Assembly: GCA_030693515.1 (NCBI GenBank)
Contig: JAUYAK010000055.1
Coordinates: forward strand, 1-33,195
Direction of reading: 5' to 3'
Origin: Opitutaceae bacterium
Lineage (GTDB): Bacteria > Verrucomicrobiota > Verrucomicrobiia > Opitutales > Opitutaceae
DNA length: 33,195 nucleotides
A model generated the notes under the pieces. It searched no databases, was not told the DNA's origin, and worked only from the letters and a program-made list of their open reading frames with translations. Shown piece by piece: positions 16,617 through 23,951 of this stretch (its first letter is position 1; every line of letters starts with the position of its first letter). Position numbers and translations under genes: made by a program.

Positions 16617-16846
16617 GGTGCAACTGCGCACCAGGCCGGGGAAATCTCAGCCCGGGCGCGGGAACATATCCAGCGCCTATCCTCCGCAAAGACGAGTCAG
16701 TTTCCGCGGGCTTTTCGCGCTGCGGCCTCTGATCGTCACGACGCGCCTCAGCGAGACGTGCTCGCCATGTGGGAATTCATCAGCCGAATGTGTGCAGCGC
16801 CGTCTTCCGTCCCCGCCCTCCGCCGCGTATCCCATCCCCACCCGCT
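16617..16846. other. Divergent intergenic region, FecR gene and sulfatase
   Basis: These 230 bases separate two divergent genes and must contain promoters for both. I see no repeat, RNA or convincing -35/-10 pair. Overlapping reading frames here are GC-rich shadows. Confidence 0.4.
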
Positions 16847-18283
16847 ATGCACCTCCTGCTCCGCCTACTCGCCACCCTGGCCGCGGCCCTCGCCCTCACC
16901 ACGTCCGTCGCCGCCCGCCCCAATTTCCTCCTCATCGTCGCCGACGATCTCTGCTGGCGCGACCTGGGCTTCACCGGCAACCCCGATGTGCGCACGCCCC
17001 ACCTCGATCGCCTGCGCACCGAGGGCATGCAGCTCCACGGGATGTTCGATCCCGCCACCACCTGCTCGCCCACGCGCCACGCGCTCTACACCGGCCTCCA
17101 CTGCATCCGCGCCGGCGCCTACCCCAACCACACGCGCGCCCACGATGGCACGAAGAGCCTCTTCACCCATCTCAACGCCCTCGGCTATCGCACCGCCCTC
17201 CAGGGCAAGGAGCACGTCTCGCCCAAGGCCTCGTTCCCCTACGAGCACCTCGGTGGAAAAAACGCCGACGATTTCGCCGCGACCAAGGCCTTCCTCACCC
17301 GCGACCCCGCGCAGCCGTGGTTCCTCGTCTTTGCTTCCAACGATCCGCACAGCCCGTGGGACCGCGGTCCACCGGGCCTCCACGATCCCGCCAAGCTCAA
17401 GATTCCGCCTTACCTGCACGACAACGCCACCACACGCCGCCAACTCGCGGACTACTACGGCGAGGTCAACAAGCTCGACTGGCAGGTCGGCCAACTGCTC
17501 CAGCTCCTCGCCCAGACGAAGCTCGACGCCAACACCCTTGTGATGTTCGTCAGCGAGCAGGGCGGCAGCATGCCCTATGCGGGCAAGTGGAACCTCTACG
17601 ACAACGGCATCCGCACCGCCACCATCGTCCGCTGGCCCGGCCGCGTCGCGCCCGGCTCCAGCGCGCATGCCCTGCTCCAATACACCGATGTCCCCGCCAC
17701 GTTTCTCGCCGCCGCCGGCGTCGACCCCACGAAGATCGACACCGGCTGCCCGGATGTCACCGGCTACCGCGGCTTCGACGGCCAGAGCTTCCTCGACGTG
17801 CTCACCGGCCGGATCGATCGCCATCACGCGGTTATTTTCTCCCAGCACACCACCGTCGGGATCAACGGCTACCAGCAGCCCTACCCCATGCGCGCCGCCC
17901 GCGACACCCGCTACAAATACATCCGTAATCTCGCCCCGCAAAACTCCTACGACATCGGCGGCATTCACCGCACCGATCTGCTCGCCTCGTGGAAGGCAGA
18001 CGCGACGCATAATCCCGCCCTCGCCGTCCGCATCGACTGGCTCTACCGCCGCCCCGCCGAGGAGCTCTACGATCTCCAGACCGACGATCTGGAAACCAAA
18101 AACCTCGCCGCCGATCCCGCGCTCGCCGCGACCAAGGCCCGCCTCTCCGCCGCGCTCGATGCCTGGATGACCCAGCAGGGCGACCAGGGCATGGCGACCG
18201 AGCTAAAAGCCCTCGAACGCCAGGGCCCCTCCGATACCCAGCCTCGCGCCAGCAAGGCGGCGAAGAAGAAAGCCAAGCAATGA
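16847..18283 (+). CDS. Secreted heparan N-sulfatase-like sulfatase
   Basis: The product is 478 residues. The ATG at 16847 begins a signal peptide (MHLLLRLLATLAAALALTTS, cleaved near AARP). Sulfatase features include VADDLCWRDLG (metal-binding Asp 33-34), TTCSPTRHALYTGL with formylglycine Cys73, ALQGKEHVSP, and ASNDPHSPW. A C-terminal metal-binding block (SEQGGSMPYAGKWNLYDNGIR) replaces the usual SDNG. This pattern is that of N-sulfoglucosamine sulfohydrolase-like enzymes (SulfAtlas S1_8-like), though the real substrate is unknown. The tail is Lys-rich (ASKAAKKKAKQ). It is divergent from the FecR gene and converges on hsdR. Confidence 0.92.
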   Translation: MHLLLRLLATLAAALALTTSVAARPNFLLIVADDLCWRDLGFTGNPDVRTPHLDRLRTEGMQLHGMFDPATTCSPTRHALYTGLHCIRAGAYPNHTRAHDGTKSLFTHLNALGYRTALQGKEHVSPKASFPYEHLGGKNADDFAATKAFLTRDPAQPWFLVFASNDPHSPWDRGPPGLHDPAKLKIPPYLHDNATTRRQLADYYGEVNKLDWQVGQLLQLLAQTKLDANTLVMFVSEQGGSMPYAGKWNLYDNGIRTATIVRWPGRVAPGSSAHALLQYTDVPATFLAAAGVDPTKIDTGCPDVTGYRGFDGQSFLDVLTGRIDRHHAVIFSQHTTVGINGYQQPYPMRAARDTRYKYIRNLAPQNSYDIGGIHRTDLLASWKADATHNPALAVRIDWLYRRPAEELYDLQTDDLETKNLAADPALAATKARLSAALDAWMTQQGDQGMATELKALERQGPSDTQPRASKAAKKKAKQ

Positions 18284-18414
18284 TCGGCCGTCTCGGCCGG
18301 CTACCCCTGTCCGCCGCACCCCGCCACGGCCCAACCTCGCCTGCCGACATCCCCGCGCCGAAGAAGAACTAGGGCGCGACGACCCTGGCCCGCGGCACCG
18401 TCGCGGCCTGCCGC
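18284..18414. other. Convergent intergenic gap, sulfatase and hsdR
   Basis: These 131 bases lie between the sulfatase stop and the hsdR stop. I see no T-tailed hairpin. A 30-codon frame (18280-18372) starts by overlapping the sulfatase stop and ends in Pro-Lys-Lys-Asn. It is too short and composition-biased to support a gene. Confidence 0.4.
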
Positions 18415-20478
18415 TCAGTCCGTGTAGAGGTATTTCTGAAACCCCGCGAACGTTTGGCCGATTTCTTCCGGCTGACCCAGATCGTTCACCGCATCGGCGA
18501 TGGAGTTGTGATATTTCAGCCGGAGCAAGGGCGTGAGCTTGCCCGGGTCGAGTTCCTCCACGCCCACGCTCACGTAGTGCGAGAGCACGAAATCCAAAAA
18601 CGCGCGCTGTTTCGCGCCAAACATGGAATTGATATGCACCCGCGCCTGGTCGGCGCGATCGTGCCGGGTGACGGTGGGCGTGCTGTAGCCGACATAGGCC
18701 AGCACGTCGAAGAGGTCGCTCTGCTCGGCTTCGATGCACCGTTGCATCTCGGCGAGCTGCCCGGGCCCGAAGCCTTTTTCTGCCAGGCCATGCAGGAGTT
18801 GCGTGCGCGTGCCTGGGACGCTCCAGAGCTTGCGCAATTCCTCCTCGCTCTGGAAAAAATCAGGCAACTTGCCGAAGAGCAGTTCCATGAACTGCTGCGC
18901 GGACATCGGCGTGCCGTCGGGATGCCAGAACGTCGTCATCATCATGTGCTGGATGGTGCGGGCCTTCCCATCAGCCAGCTTCACTTTCACTTTCCGGCGC
19001 TGGCGGCACACGCACGGACGCTGGCCACACTTCGGGCACGGCTCCTCGGGGCATTCGCAGGGGTTCTGGCCGCACACCGGACAGGACTGCGGCGGTGGCA
19101 CGGCGCAGACACAGGGGCGCTGGCCGCAGGTGGGGCACGGCGCTTCCTCGATGGGTTCGCCATCCCAATCAGGGTCGTTGAAGTGATGGTGCGCCTTCAC
19201 GAAGTCGTAGATCGTGAAGTAGTCCTTCCCGTCGAAGAGCCGGGTGCCGCGGCCGATGATCTGCTTGAACTCGATCATCGAGTTCACCGGGCGCAGCAGG
19301 ACGATGTTGCGGATATTCCGGGCATCCACGCCGGTGGAGAGTTTCTGCGACGTGGTCAGGATCGTCGGGATGGTCTTTTCGTTGTCCTGGAAGTTCCGCA
19401 AGTGCTCCTCGCCGAGCGCGCCATCGTTGGCCGTGACGCGCTGGCAATAGTTCGGGTCTTTGCTCGTCTTGAGCTGGTTGATCAGGTCGCGCACGGCCAG
19501 CGCGTGCAGCTGCGTCGCGCAGAAAACCAGCGTCTTCTCGCTCTGGTTGATCTGGGAGAGGAAGATTTCCACGCGCTTCTTCTCCCGCTCCTTGATTTCG
19601 ATGATGCGGTTGAAATCCGCCTCCGTGTAGCGCTTCCCGGTTTCGACTTCGCCCTCCACGATCTGGTCGTCGGGCGTGTAGACATACTCGTCGAGCGTGG
19701 TCTGGATCTGCTTCACGCGAAAGGGCGTGAGGAAGCCGTCGTTGATGCCGTCCTTGAGCGAGTAGATATAGACCGGCTCGCCGAAGTAGGCGTAGGTGTC
19801 CACGTTGTCCTTGCGCTTGGGGGTCGCGGTGAGGCCGAGCTGCACGGCGGGCGCGAAGTAGTCGAGGATGCCGCGCCAGTTGCTTTCGTCGTGCGCGCCG
19901 CCGCGATGGCACTCGTCGATGACGATGAAGTCGAAGAAGTCCGGCGGATACTCGCCAAAATAGGGTGAGGGCTGGCCGTCCTTCGGCGGTCCGCTCATGA
20001 ACGTCTGGAAAATCGTGAAGAACAGGCTGCCGTTCTTCGGCACTTTGCCTTTCTTGCGGATGTCGGCCGGCTCGATCCGCACCAGCGCATCCTCGGGGAA
20101 GGCGGAGAAGGCGTTGTAAGCCTGATTGGCGAGGATGTTGCGGTCGGCGAGGAAGAGGATGCGCGGCCGGCGCGTCGGCTCACCGCTCAAATTCCAGCGG
20201 GCGTGAAACAGTTTCCACGCGATTTGAAACGCGATGAATGTCTTCCCCGTGCCCGTGGCGAGCGTGAGCAAAATGCGCGGCCGTTCTTCCGCGATGGCCT
20301 GCATCACGCGCTCCACGGCGATGTCCTGATAATAGCGGCTGGGATGCGAACCGCCCTTGTCTTCAAACGCCACCGCCGCGAAGCGGTCGCGCCACGCGTT
20401 CGCCTCGGCGAACGTCAGCGCCCAGAGTTCATCCGGCGTGGGATAGGCGGCGATGGGCCCCTCCTTGCCCGTCTCCAT
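18415..20478 (-). CDS. hsdR: Type I restriction enzyme R subunit, motor part (HsdR fragment)
   Basis: This is a 687-residue frame holding the ATP-dependent DNA translocase and C-terminal part of HsdR. Walker A ATGTGKT is at 74-80, the DECH box at 188-191, TATP at 217-220 and QIIGRGTR (motif VI) at 406-413. In the same frame, six codons upstream, a TAG (20497-20499) ends the nuclease domain, so the intact gene would run 18415-20793. The first ATG after the stop (20478) lies 18 bases on and lacks a strong ribosome site. A Cys-rich insert with three CPxCGQxPCxC units spans about residues 448-491. Expression as a separate helicase is possible only by re-initiation. Without the nuclease domain it should not cut DNA. 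Confidence 0.9.
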   Translation of the reverse strand: METGKEGPIAAYPTPDELWALTFAEANAWRDRFAAVAFEDKGGSHPSRYYQDIAVERVMQAIAEERPRILLTLATGTGKTFIAFQIAWKLFHARWNLSGEPTRRPRILFLADRNILANQAYNAFSAFPEDALVRIEPADIRKKGKVPKNGSLFFTIFQTFMSGPPKDGQPSPYFGEYPPDFFDFIVIDECHRGGAHDESNWRGILDYFAPAVQLGLTATPKRKDNVDTYAYFGEPVYIYSLKDGINDGFLTPFRVKQIQTTLDEYVYTPDDQIVEGEVETGKRYTEADFNRIIEIKEREKKRVEIFLSQINQSEKTLVFCATQLHALAVRDLINQLKTSKDPNYCQRVTANDGALGEEHLRNFQDNEKTIPTILTTSQKLSTGVDARNIRNIVLLRPVNSMIEFKQIIGRGTRLFDGKDYFTIYDFVKAHHHFNDPDWDGEPIEEAPCPTCGQRPCVCAVPPPQSCPVCGQNPCECPEEPCPKCGQRPCVCRQRRKVKVKLADGKARTIQHMMMTTFWHPDGTPMSAQQFMELLFGKLPDFFQSEEELRKLWSVPGTRTQLLHGLAEKGFGPGQLAEMQRCIEAEQSDLFDVLAYVGYSTPTVTRHDRADQARVHINSMFGAKQRAFLDFVLSHYVSVGVEELDPGKLTPLLRLKYHNSIADAVNDLGQPEEIGQTFAGFQKYLYTD

Positions 20479-20496
20479 GTCGATCGCGTAGATGCC

Positions 20497-20499
20497 CTA
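20497..20499 (-). other. hsdR: In-frame amber codon splitting hsdR
   Basis: The frame that starts at 20793 reads YSSNG, then TAG, then GIYAIDMETG and continues uninterrupted for more than 690 codons of HsdR. The two parts are in the same frame, so this is a nonsense change and not a frameshift. CAG (Gln) to TAG would need one base. TAG is a normal stop elsewhere here (genes ending at 5386 and 8895), which argues against recoding. Confidence 0.88.
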
Positions 20500-20793
20500 G
20501 CCGTTGCTTGAGTAGGTGTAGCGGATGGCGAGTTTACCCGCGTAGTTCTTCGCCTGCGCCACGCCTGCGGTCAGGGCTTCGTCCCATGCCTTGGCCTCAT
20601 TCACGGCCAGCTTGGTATTGCGATACTCCAGCACGTAGTCCGCCGTGAGCGGCTTGCCGCGTTTGCCGTGGCCTTCGATGCGCCCGAGTGTGATCGGATA
20701 CTCGCGACGGATGCGGCTGCCCTCGACGACGCCCCAGCCCGCCGCCTTCAAGGCGGGATCTATGTGCTCAGCTCTGGTCTCGGCTTCGTTCAT
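20497..20793 (-). CDS. hsdR: Type I restriction enzyme R subunit, nuclease part (HsdR fragment)
   Basis: A 98-residue product ends at the amber codon. It is the HSDR_N endonuclease domain, with the PD-(D/E)XK pattern intact: Asp52 in LTADYVLEY, Glu66 and Lys68 in AVNEAKAW, and the downstream Q-x3-Y (Gln80, Tyr84) typical of type I R subunits. Its ATG at 20793 overlaps the darG stop by four bases (ATGA), indicating coupled translation. In a normal HsdR this domain is covalently joined to the translocase. Alone it should be unable to carry out restriction, though a re-associating split enzyme cannot be excluded. Confidence 0.88.
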   Translation of the reverse strand: MNEAETRAEHIDPALKAAGWGVVEGSRIRREYPITLGRIEGHGKRGKPLTADYVLEYRNTKLAVNEAKAWDEALTAGVAQAKNYAGKLAIRYTYSSNG

Positions 20794-21866
20794 GCCGCGA
20801 CTGAAGCCGCCTGCAGCCGTTCCAACGCCAAACTAATCAAGCGGTCGGTGAAGAGCCGTTGCTTGCGCTCCACCGCAGACTTCCCTGCCGGCCAGCGATT
20901 CAGCCCGGTGCGAATGCCTTCGAGCGTCGCGCTGGCTCCTTCTCGGATCACGAGCCAGTCGACCGTGGCCAGCACCTCCATGCCGAGCGGTGACTGGAAC
21001 CCATCGATCAATTCGTCCGTCGCTTCGAGCGCGGGTAGGTAGTCGCGCGCCTCCGCACTTCTCAAATAAAAGTCCACCTTCTCCGCCTTTGCTTCCTCAA
21101 ACCAGATCGTGTCGAACGGCTCGGCGTCGGCCAGCCGCTTGTCGCAGTGGAGATAGCTGCCATCCAAACCGTCGAGCAGATGCGTGAGCCGCTGCGCATA
21201 AGGGCCGTAACGATTCGCCTCGAACCGCAAGTCGAGTGGATCGGGTAGGCCCATCCGCTTGATCGTGCGCTCGAGACACCACGCCAGTTTCTGGGTTTCG
21301 ATAAGGGTGCATTCGATGCCCAGCACCCAGTAACGCCGCACCAGCTCTGCGATCAACGCTCGGGCGGGCGTCAGGGTCTCGACGCCGTTTTTCTTCGCGA
21401 CGTTTTGGTATTTGGCGGTCGGCTCATAGACCACCACTTCGACCTCGCTCAACCCGCCGAGGGCCGACTCGATCCGCGGCCGGACCTCGCTCCATTCGAG
21501 ACCACCATTGCCGCACCCGAGTGGTGGCAGCGCGATCGAGCGAATGCTCTTCGCCTGAATCACCTGCTTCAGATCGGCCAGACCGGCGTCGATCCACTGA
21601 AGCTGCGTGGGCTGGCGCCAGTGCTTCTTCGTCGGGAAATTGATAATCCACCTCGGGCCCTCCAGCTCCACGCCGGCCTGCACAAACATACGACCCACCT
21701 GCACCTCACCCGCTTTGCACGCCGCCTCGTAGGCGGAAAAATTTTCGGGGAACCGCTCCTTGAACATCAGCGCGATGCCTTTGCCCATGACTCCGACCGT
21801 GTTCACGGTGTTGACCACCGCGTCGACACGAGCATCGAGCAAATTGCCTTGGGTGAAACGCATCAT
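20790..21866 (-). CDS. darG: DarG antitoxin: DNA ADP-ribosyl glycohydrolase (macrodomain)
   Basis: The product is 358 residues. Residues 1-~150 form a macrodomain: FTQGNLLDARVDAVVNTVNT, VGVMGKGIALMFKERFP (substrate-loop Lys), INFPTKKHWR and SIALPPLGCGNGGLEW. The remaining ~190 residues match the C-terminal region of DarG (RYWVLGIECTLIETQKLAWCLER, DLRFEANRYGPYAQRL), which binds and blocks the toxin in characterised systems. Known DarG proteins remove ADP-ribose from thymidine in single-stranded DNA. The ATG at 21866 overlaps the darT stop (ATGA), and its own stop overlaps the hsdR start, so toxin, antitoxin and restriction subunit seem translated as one chain of coupled genes. Confidence 0.93.
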   Translation of the reverse strand: MMRFTQGNLLDARVDAVVNTVNTVGVMGKGIALMFKERFPENFSAYEAACKAGEVQVGRMFVQAGVELEGPRWIINFPTKKHWRQPTQLQWIDAGLADLKQVIQAKSIRSIALPPLGCGNGGLEWSEVRPRIESALGGLSEVEVVVYEPTAKYQNVAKKNGVETLTPARALIAELVRRYWVLGIECTLIETQKLAWCLERTIKRMGLPDPLDLRFEANRYGPYAQRLTHLLDGLDGSYLHCDKRLADAEPFDTIWFEEAKAEKVDFYLRSAEARDYLPALEATDELIDGFQSPLGMEVLATVDWLVIREGASATLEGIRTGLNRWPAGKSAVERKQRLFTDRLISLALERLQAASVAA

Positions 21867-22504
21867 GGGAAATACCAGCTGGGAGTCGTCTTCACCGTAA
21901 GTGTCAGTCCGGCCTCGGCAATCAGCGATTCCAGCTTTTGTCGGACGGAGTCATCGTGGCAGCCGATCCCCAGCAACGCCCGGCGCGGGACCCGGCGATG
22001 CACCAGCGCTTCCGCCTGATAACGCAGCTGCTTGCCGGGATCGGCGTCGTCGGTCTTGAAGTTGCGGCTTTGCAGCAGCGGCCAGTCGACGCGCGACAGA
22101 TCGGCCAAATCGCTGAAATAGTCGGTGCCGGCCGCATAGGCGTGCTGGTTGGTGAAAACGAACGGCAGTTTGAGTTCGTGCAACCGGTGGATCGAGGAAA
22201 CGAAAATCACGATGTCCTTGTTCGGCCGTCGGGTGATCCCGCCGTAGCCCGTATGAATGTTGAGCATCATCATCGACCACGGCGTGAAGTAGAACGGCAC
22301 GTAGTCGCTCAGCGTGCCACCGGGTGGGATCGGCACCGTATGGCCTGCGCGTTTGTCGATGAGCGTCTGGCTGCCGATGTTGACGTAATGCGGGTCTTGC
22401 TGGGACGAACTCTTGCTGTGCAGGCCATGACGCAGAATCCACGGCACGCAGTCCACATGCACGATGCGGAAGATGCGGGCCTTTTCTGAATTCAGGGCAG
22501 ACAC
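21863..22504 (-). CDS. darT: DarT toxin: DNA ADP-ribosyltransferase (DUF4433)
   Basis: The product is 213 residues. DarT enzymes transfer ADP-ribose from NAD+ to thymidine in a short ssDNA motif and block replication. The family pattern is complete: IFRIVHVDCVPWILRHGL (NAD-pocket His16), VNIGSQTLIDKR (Arg52), the YVPFYFTPWSMMMLNI segment, DWPLLQSRNFK, and RYQAEALVHRRVP with the catalytic Glu at 165. Nothing looks truncated, so the toxin appears active. The start is a GTG at 22504, nine bases after the hsdS stop and without a strong ribosome site, possibly keeping expression low. Phage defence is an established role of this family. Confidence 0.93.
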   Translation of the reverse strand: MSALNSEKARIFRIVHVDCVPWILRHGLHSKSSSQQDPHYVNIGSQTLIDKRAGHTVPIPPGGTLSDYVPFYFTPWSMMMLNIHTGYGGITRRPNKDIVIFVSSIHRLHELKLPFVFTNQHAYAAGTDYFSDLADLSRVDWPLLQSRNFKTDDADPGKQLRYQAEALVHRRVPRRALLGIGCHDDSVRQKLESLIAEAGLTLTVKTTPSWYFP

Positions 22505-22513
22505 GAGCGGGGA

Positions 22514-23653
22514 TTATAGCTGGCCAGTGAAGGCTTGGTGCAGCAGCGACTTCTTCAACGCCTCCAGCGCGGCGTGCTTCCGCTCGTAGAGGCTGGCGAG
22601 GCGTTGGGTTTCTTCGCGGAGGTCGTCGAGGCGGTTCGCAATTTCCTCCTGTTGTTTGAAGGACGGCAACGACACGGGCAGTTCCGAGAGTTTGGCTTGG
22701 TTGATGTTGCTGATGTTTGCGCCACCGCCATCACGAGTGAGCCGTTCACGCGTGGCACTCGACTTCATAAAGTGAAGCAGGAAGCGCGGGCTTAGCGTGC
22801 GGGTGTCGAAGCGAATGCGAATGATGAAGCCTGAAAAGGAAGTCATCCCATCCACGTCGGGAACGAGCATACAGCGACCGACCAAATCTTTGCTGCCGTT
22901 GGATCGCACCGTCAGAATGTCGTCACGGCGGATCAAGTAATCGTCGGAGAGTTTGCCATCAATGGTGACGGACTGGAGCGTCTCGATTGGAACGACGGAG
23001 TGTTCTTGAAAGTCACCAACGCCAACCATGCGAAGCGTCTGGCCGTTGCTCTGCCGCGTGAAGTTCAAACCGTTCTTGAAATCGGCAACGTCGGCGAGCC
23101 GCTTCTCCACCCACCCCGGGCCGCGCTGGGTGAAGACGGATTGGAGGTGGCTTTCGAAGAGGGCGCGGGCGTTTTGGAGGTTCTTTTCGGCGTTGGCTTT
23201 GGCGGTGGCGAGGCCCTCAAACGCTTCGTCCAGCAGGCCGACGATCCGCTGCTGTTCGGCCAGCGACTCAGGAAACGAGATGGCCAAAGGCATCAACGAG
23301 GTCCGCGTGATTTGCGGCTGTGCAGCCCCCGTGATTGCGTCGGTCAACTCGATGCCGCCTTTCAGCGCATAGGCGAGGAACGAAATATCCATCGCACCAT
23401 TCGTGGGATGAACGACCATCGCGTTGCCGTTAATCCAGGAACGAGGTTCGGTGACATGCACCGTTCCGCACGAGCCTCTACACCCGAGAATTAATTCGGG
23501 CTCTTCGTGATTGAATTGGTTGTGCCAGCCAATTTGTCCGTTTGCACCATATACCCGAAACTCGCCAGCAATCATCTGCTTTTGGCTGATGGTTTCCGGC
23601 TGATAGACGTGGCACACGTCACCGAGCGTCTTTGTCTGCCACCCCTTCTTCAT
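22514..23653 (-). CDS. hsdS: Type I restriction-modification specificity subunit
   Basis: The product is 379 residues from ATG 23653 (MKKGWQTKTLGDVC). Upstream codons fall in a palindromic spacer and are not credible. It contains two target recognition domains. Each is followed by a conserved helical region: LPLAISFPESLAEQQRIVGLLDEAF with FESHLQSVF in the middle, and LPSFKQQEEIANRLDDL with ALKKSLLHQAFTGQL at the end. HsdS directs the methylase and restriction subunits to a bipartite DNA sequence. The target site cannot be read from sequence. Base composition is lower in GC than in the flanking sulfatases, hinting at transfer. darT begins nine bases after its stop. Confidence 0.93.
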   Translation of the reverse strand: MKKGWQTKTLGDVCHVYQPETISQKQMIAGEFRVYGANGQIGWHNQFNHEEPELILGCRGSCGTVHVTEPRSWINGNAMVVHPTNGAMDISFLAYALKGGIELTDAITGAAQPQITRTSLMPLAISFPESLAEQQRIVGLLDEAFEGLATAKANAEKNLQNARALFESHLQSVFTQRGPGWVEKRLADVADFKNGLNFTRQSNGQTLRMVGVGDFQEHSVVPIETLQSVTIDGKLSDDYLIRRDDILTVRSNGSKDLVGRCMLVPDVDGMTSFSGFIIRIRFDTRTLSPRFLLHFMKSSATRERLTRDGGGANISNINQAKLSELPVSLPSFKQQEEIANRLDDLREETQRLASLYERKHAALEALKKSLLHQAFTGQL

Positions 23654-23951
23654 AGCCGCGCCCTCCGAAGGGGCAAAGCCCCGGCCCCACGCCAGCCCAG
23701 GGCAACGCCCTGGGTTCCTAATTCGGAAAATTGTGAGGGCTGAAAGCCCGGCCCAACCGTGCGGCGGCAATCGTTGGGCCGGGCTTTCAGCCCTCTCCGA
23801 TCGGGTGGGACATATTCCTGGGGCGTTGCCCCAGGCTGGCGGTGAGCCGCGCCGTTGGCGCTCCGAACGTGAACGTGTCGTGGCGTGGCGCGCCGAACGC
23901 GGACGTGTCGCGTGGTGGCGGGCGTGCGGCTTGCGCTCCGATCGGCGTTTC
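23654..23951. repeat. Palindrome-rich spacer between hsdM and hsdS
   Basis: These 298 bases separate two genes that normally abut. They hold four hairpins: 23670-23682 (GGGGC/GCCCC), 23696-23714 (CCCAGGGC/GCCCTGGG), 23735-23795 (perfect 23-base arms 23735-23757 and 23773-23795) and 23817-23835 (CCTGGGGC/GCCCCAGG). A roughly 30-base direct repeat follows, in two diverged copies (23864-23893 and 23894-23923). No gene is credible. The arrangement looks like a composite REP-type element. Confidence 0.75.

Noticed and set aside
18280-18372. 30-codon frame after the SGSH-like sulfatase
   Set aside because: Too short, no ribosome site, no homology I recognise; the Lys-Lys ending may be chance.
20497-20499. 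Programmed stop-codon recoding (readthrough) in hsdR
   Set aside because: TAG is a normal terminator for neighbouring genes and no recoding structure is evident; a point mutation is simpler.
23864-23923. CRISPR-like array in the hsdM-hsdS spacer
   Set aside because: Only two diverged copies of a 30-base unit with no spacers between them.
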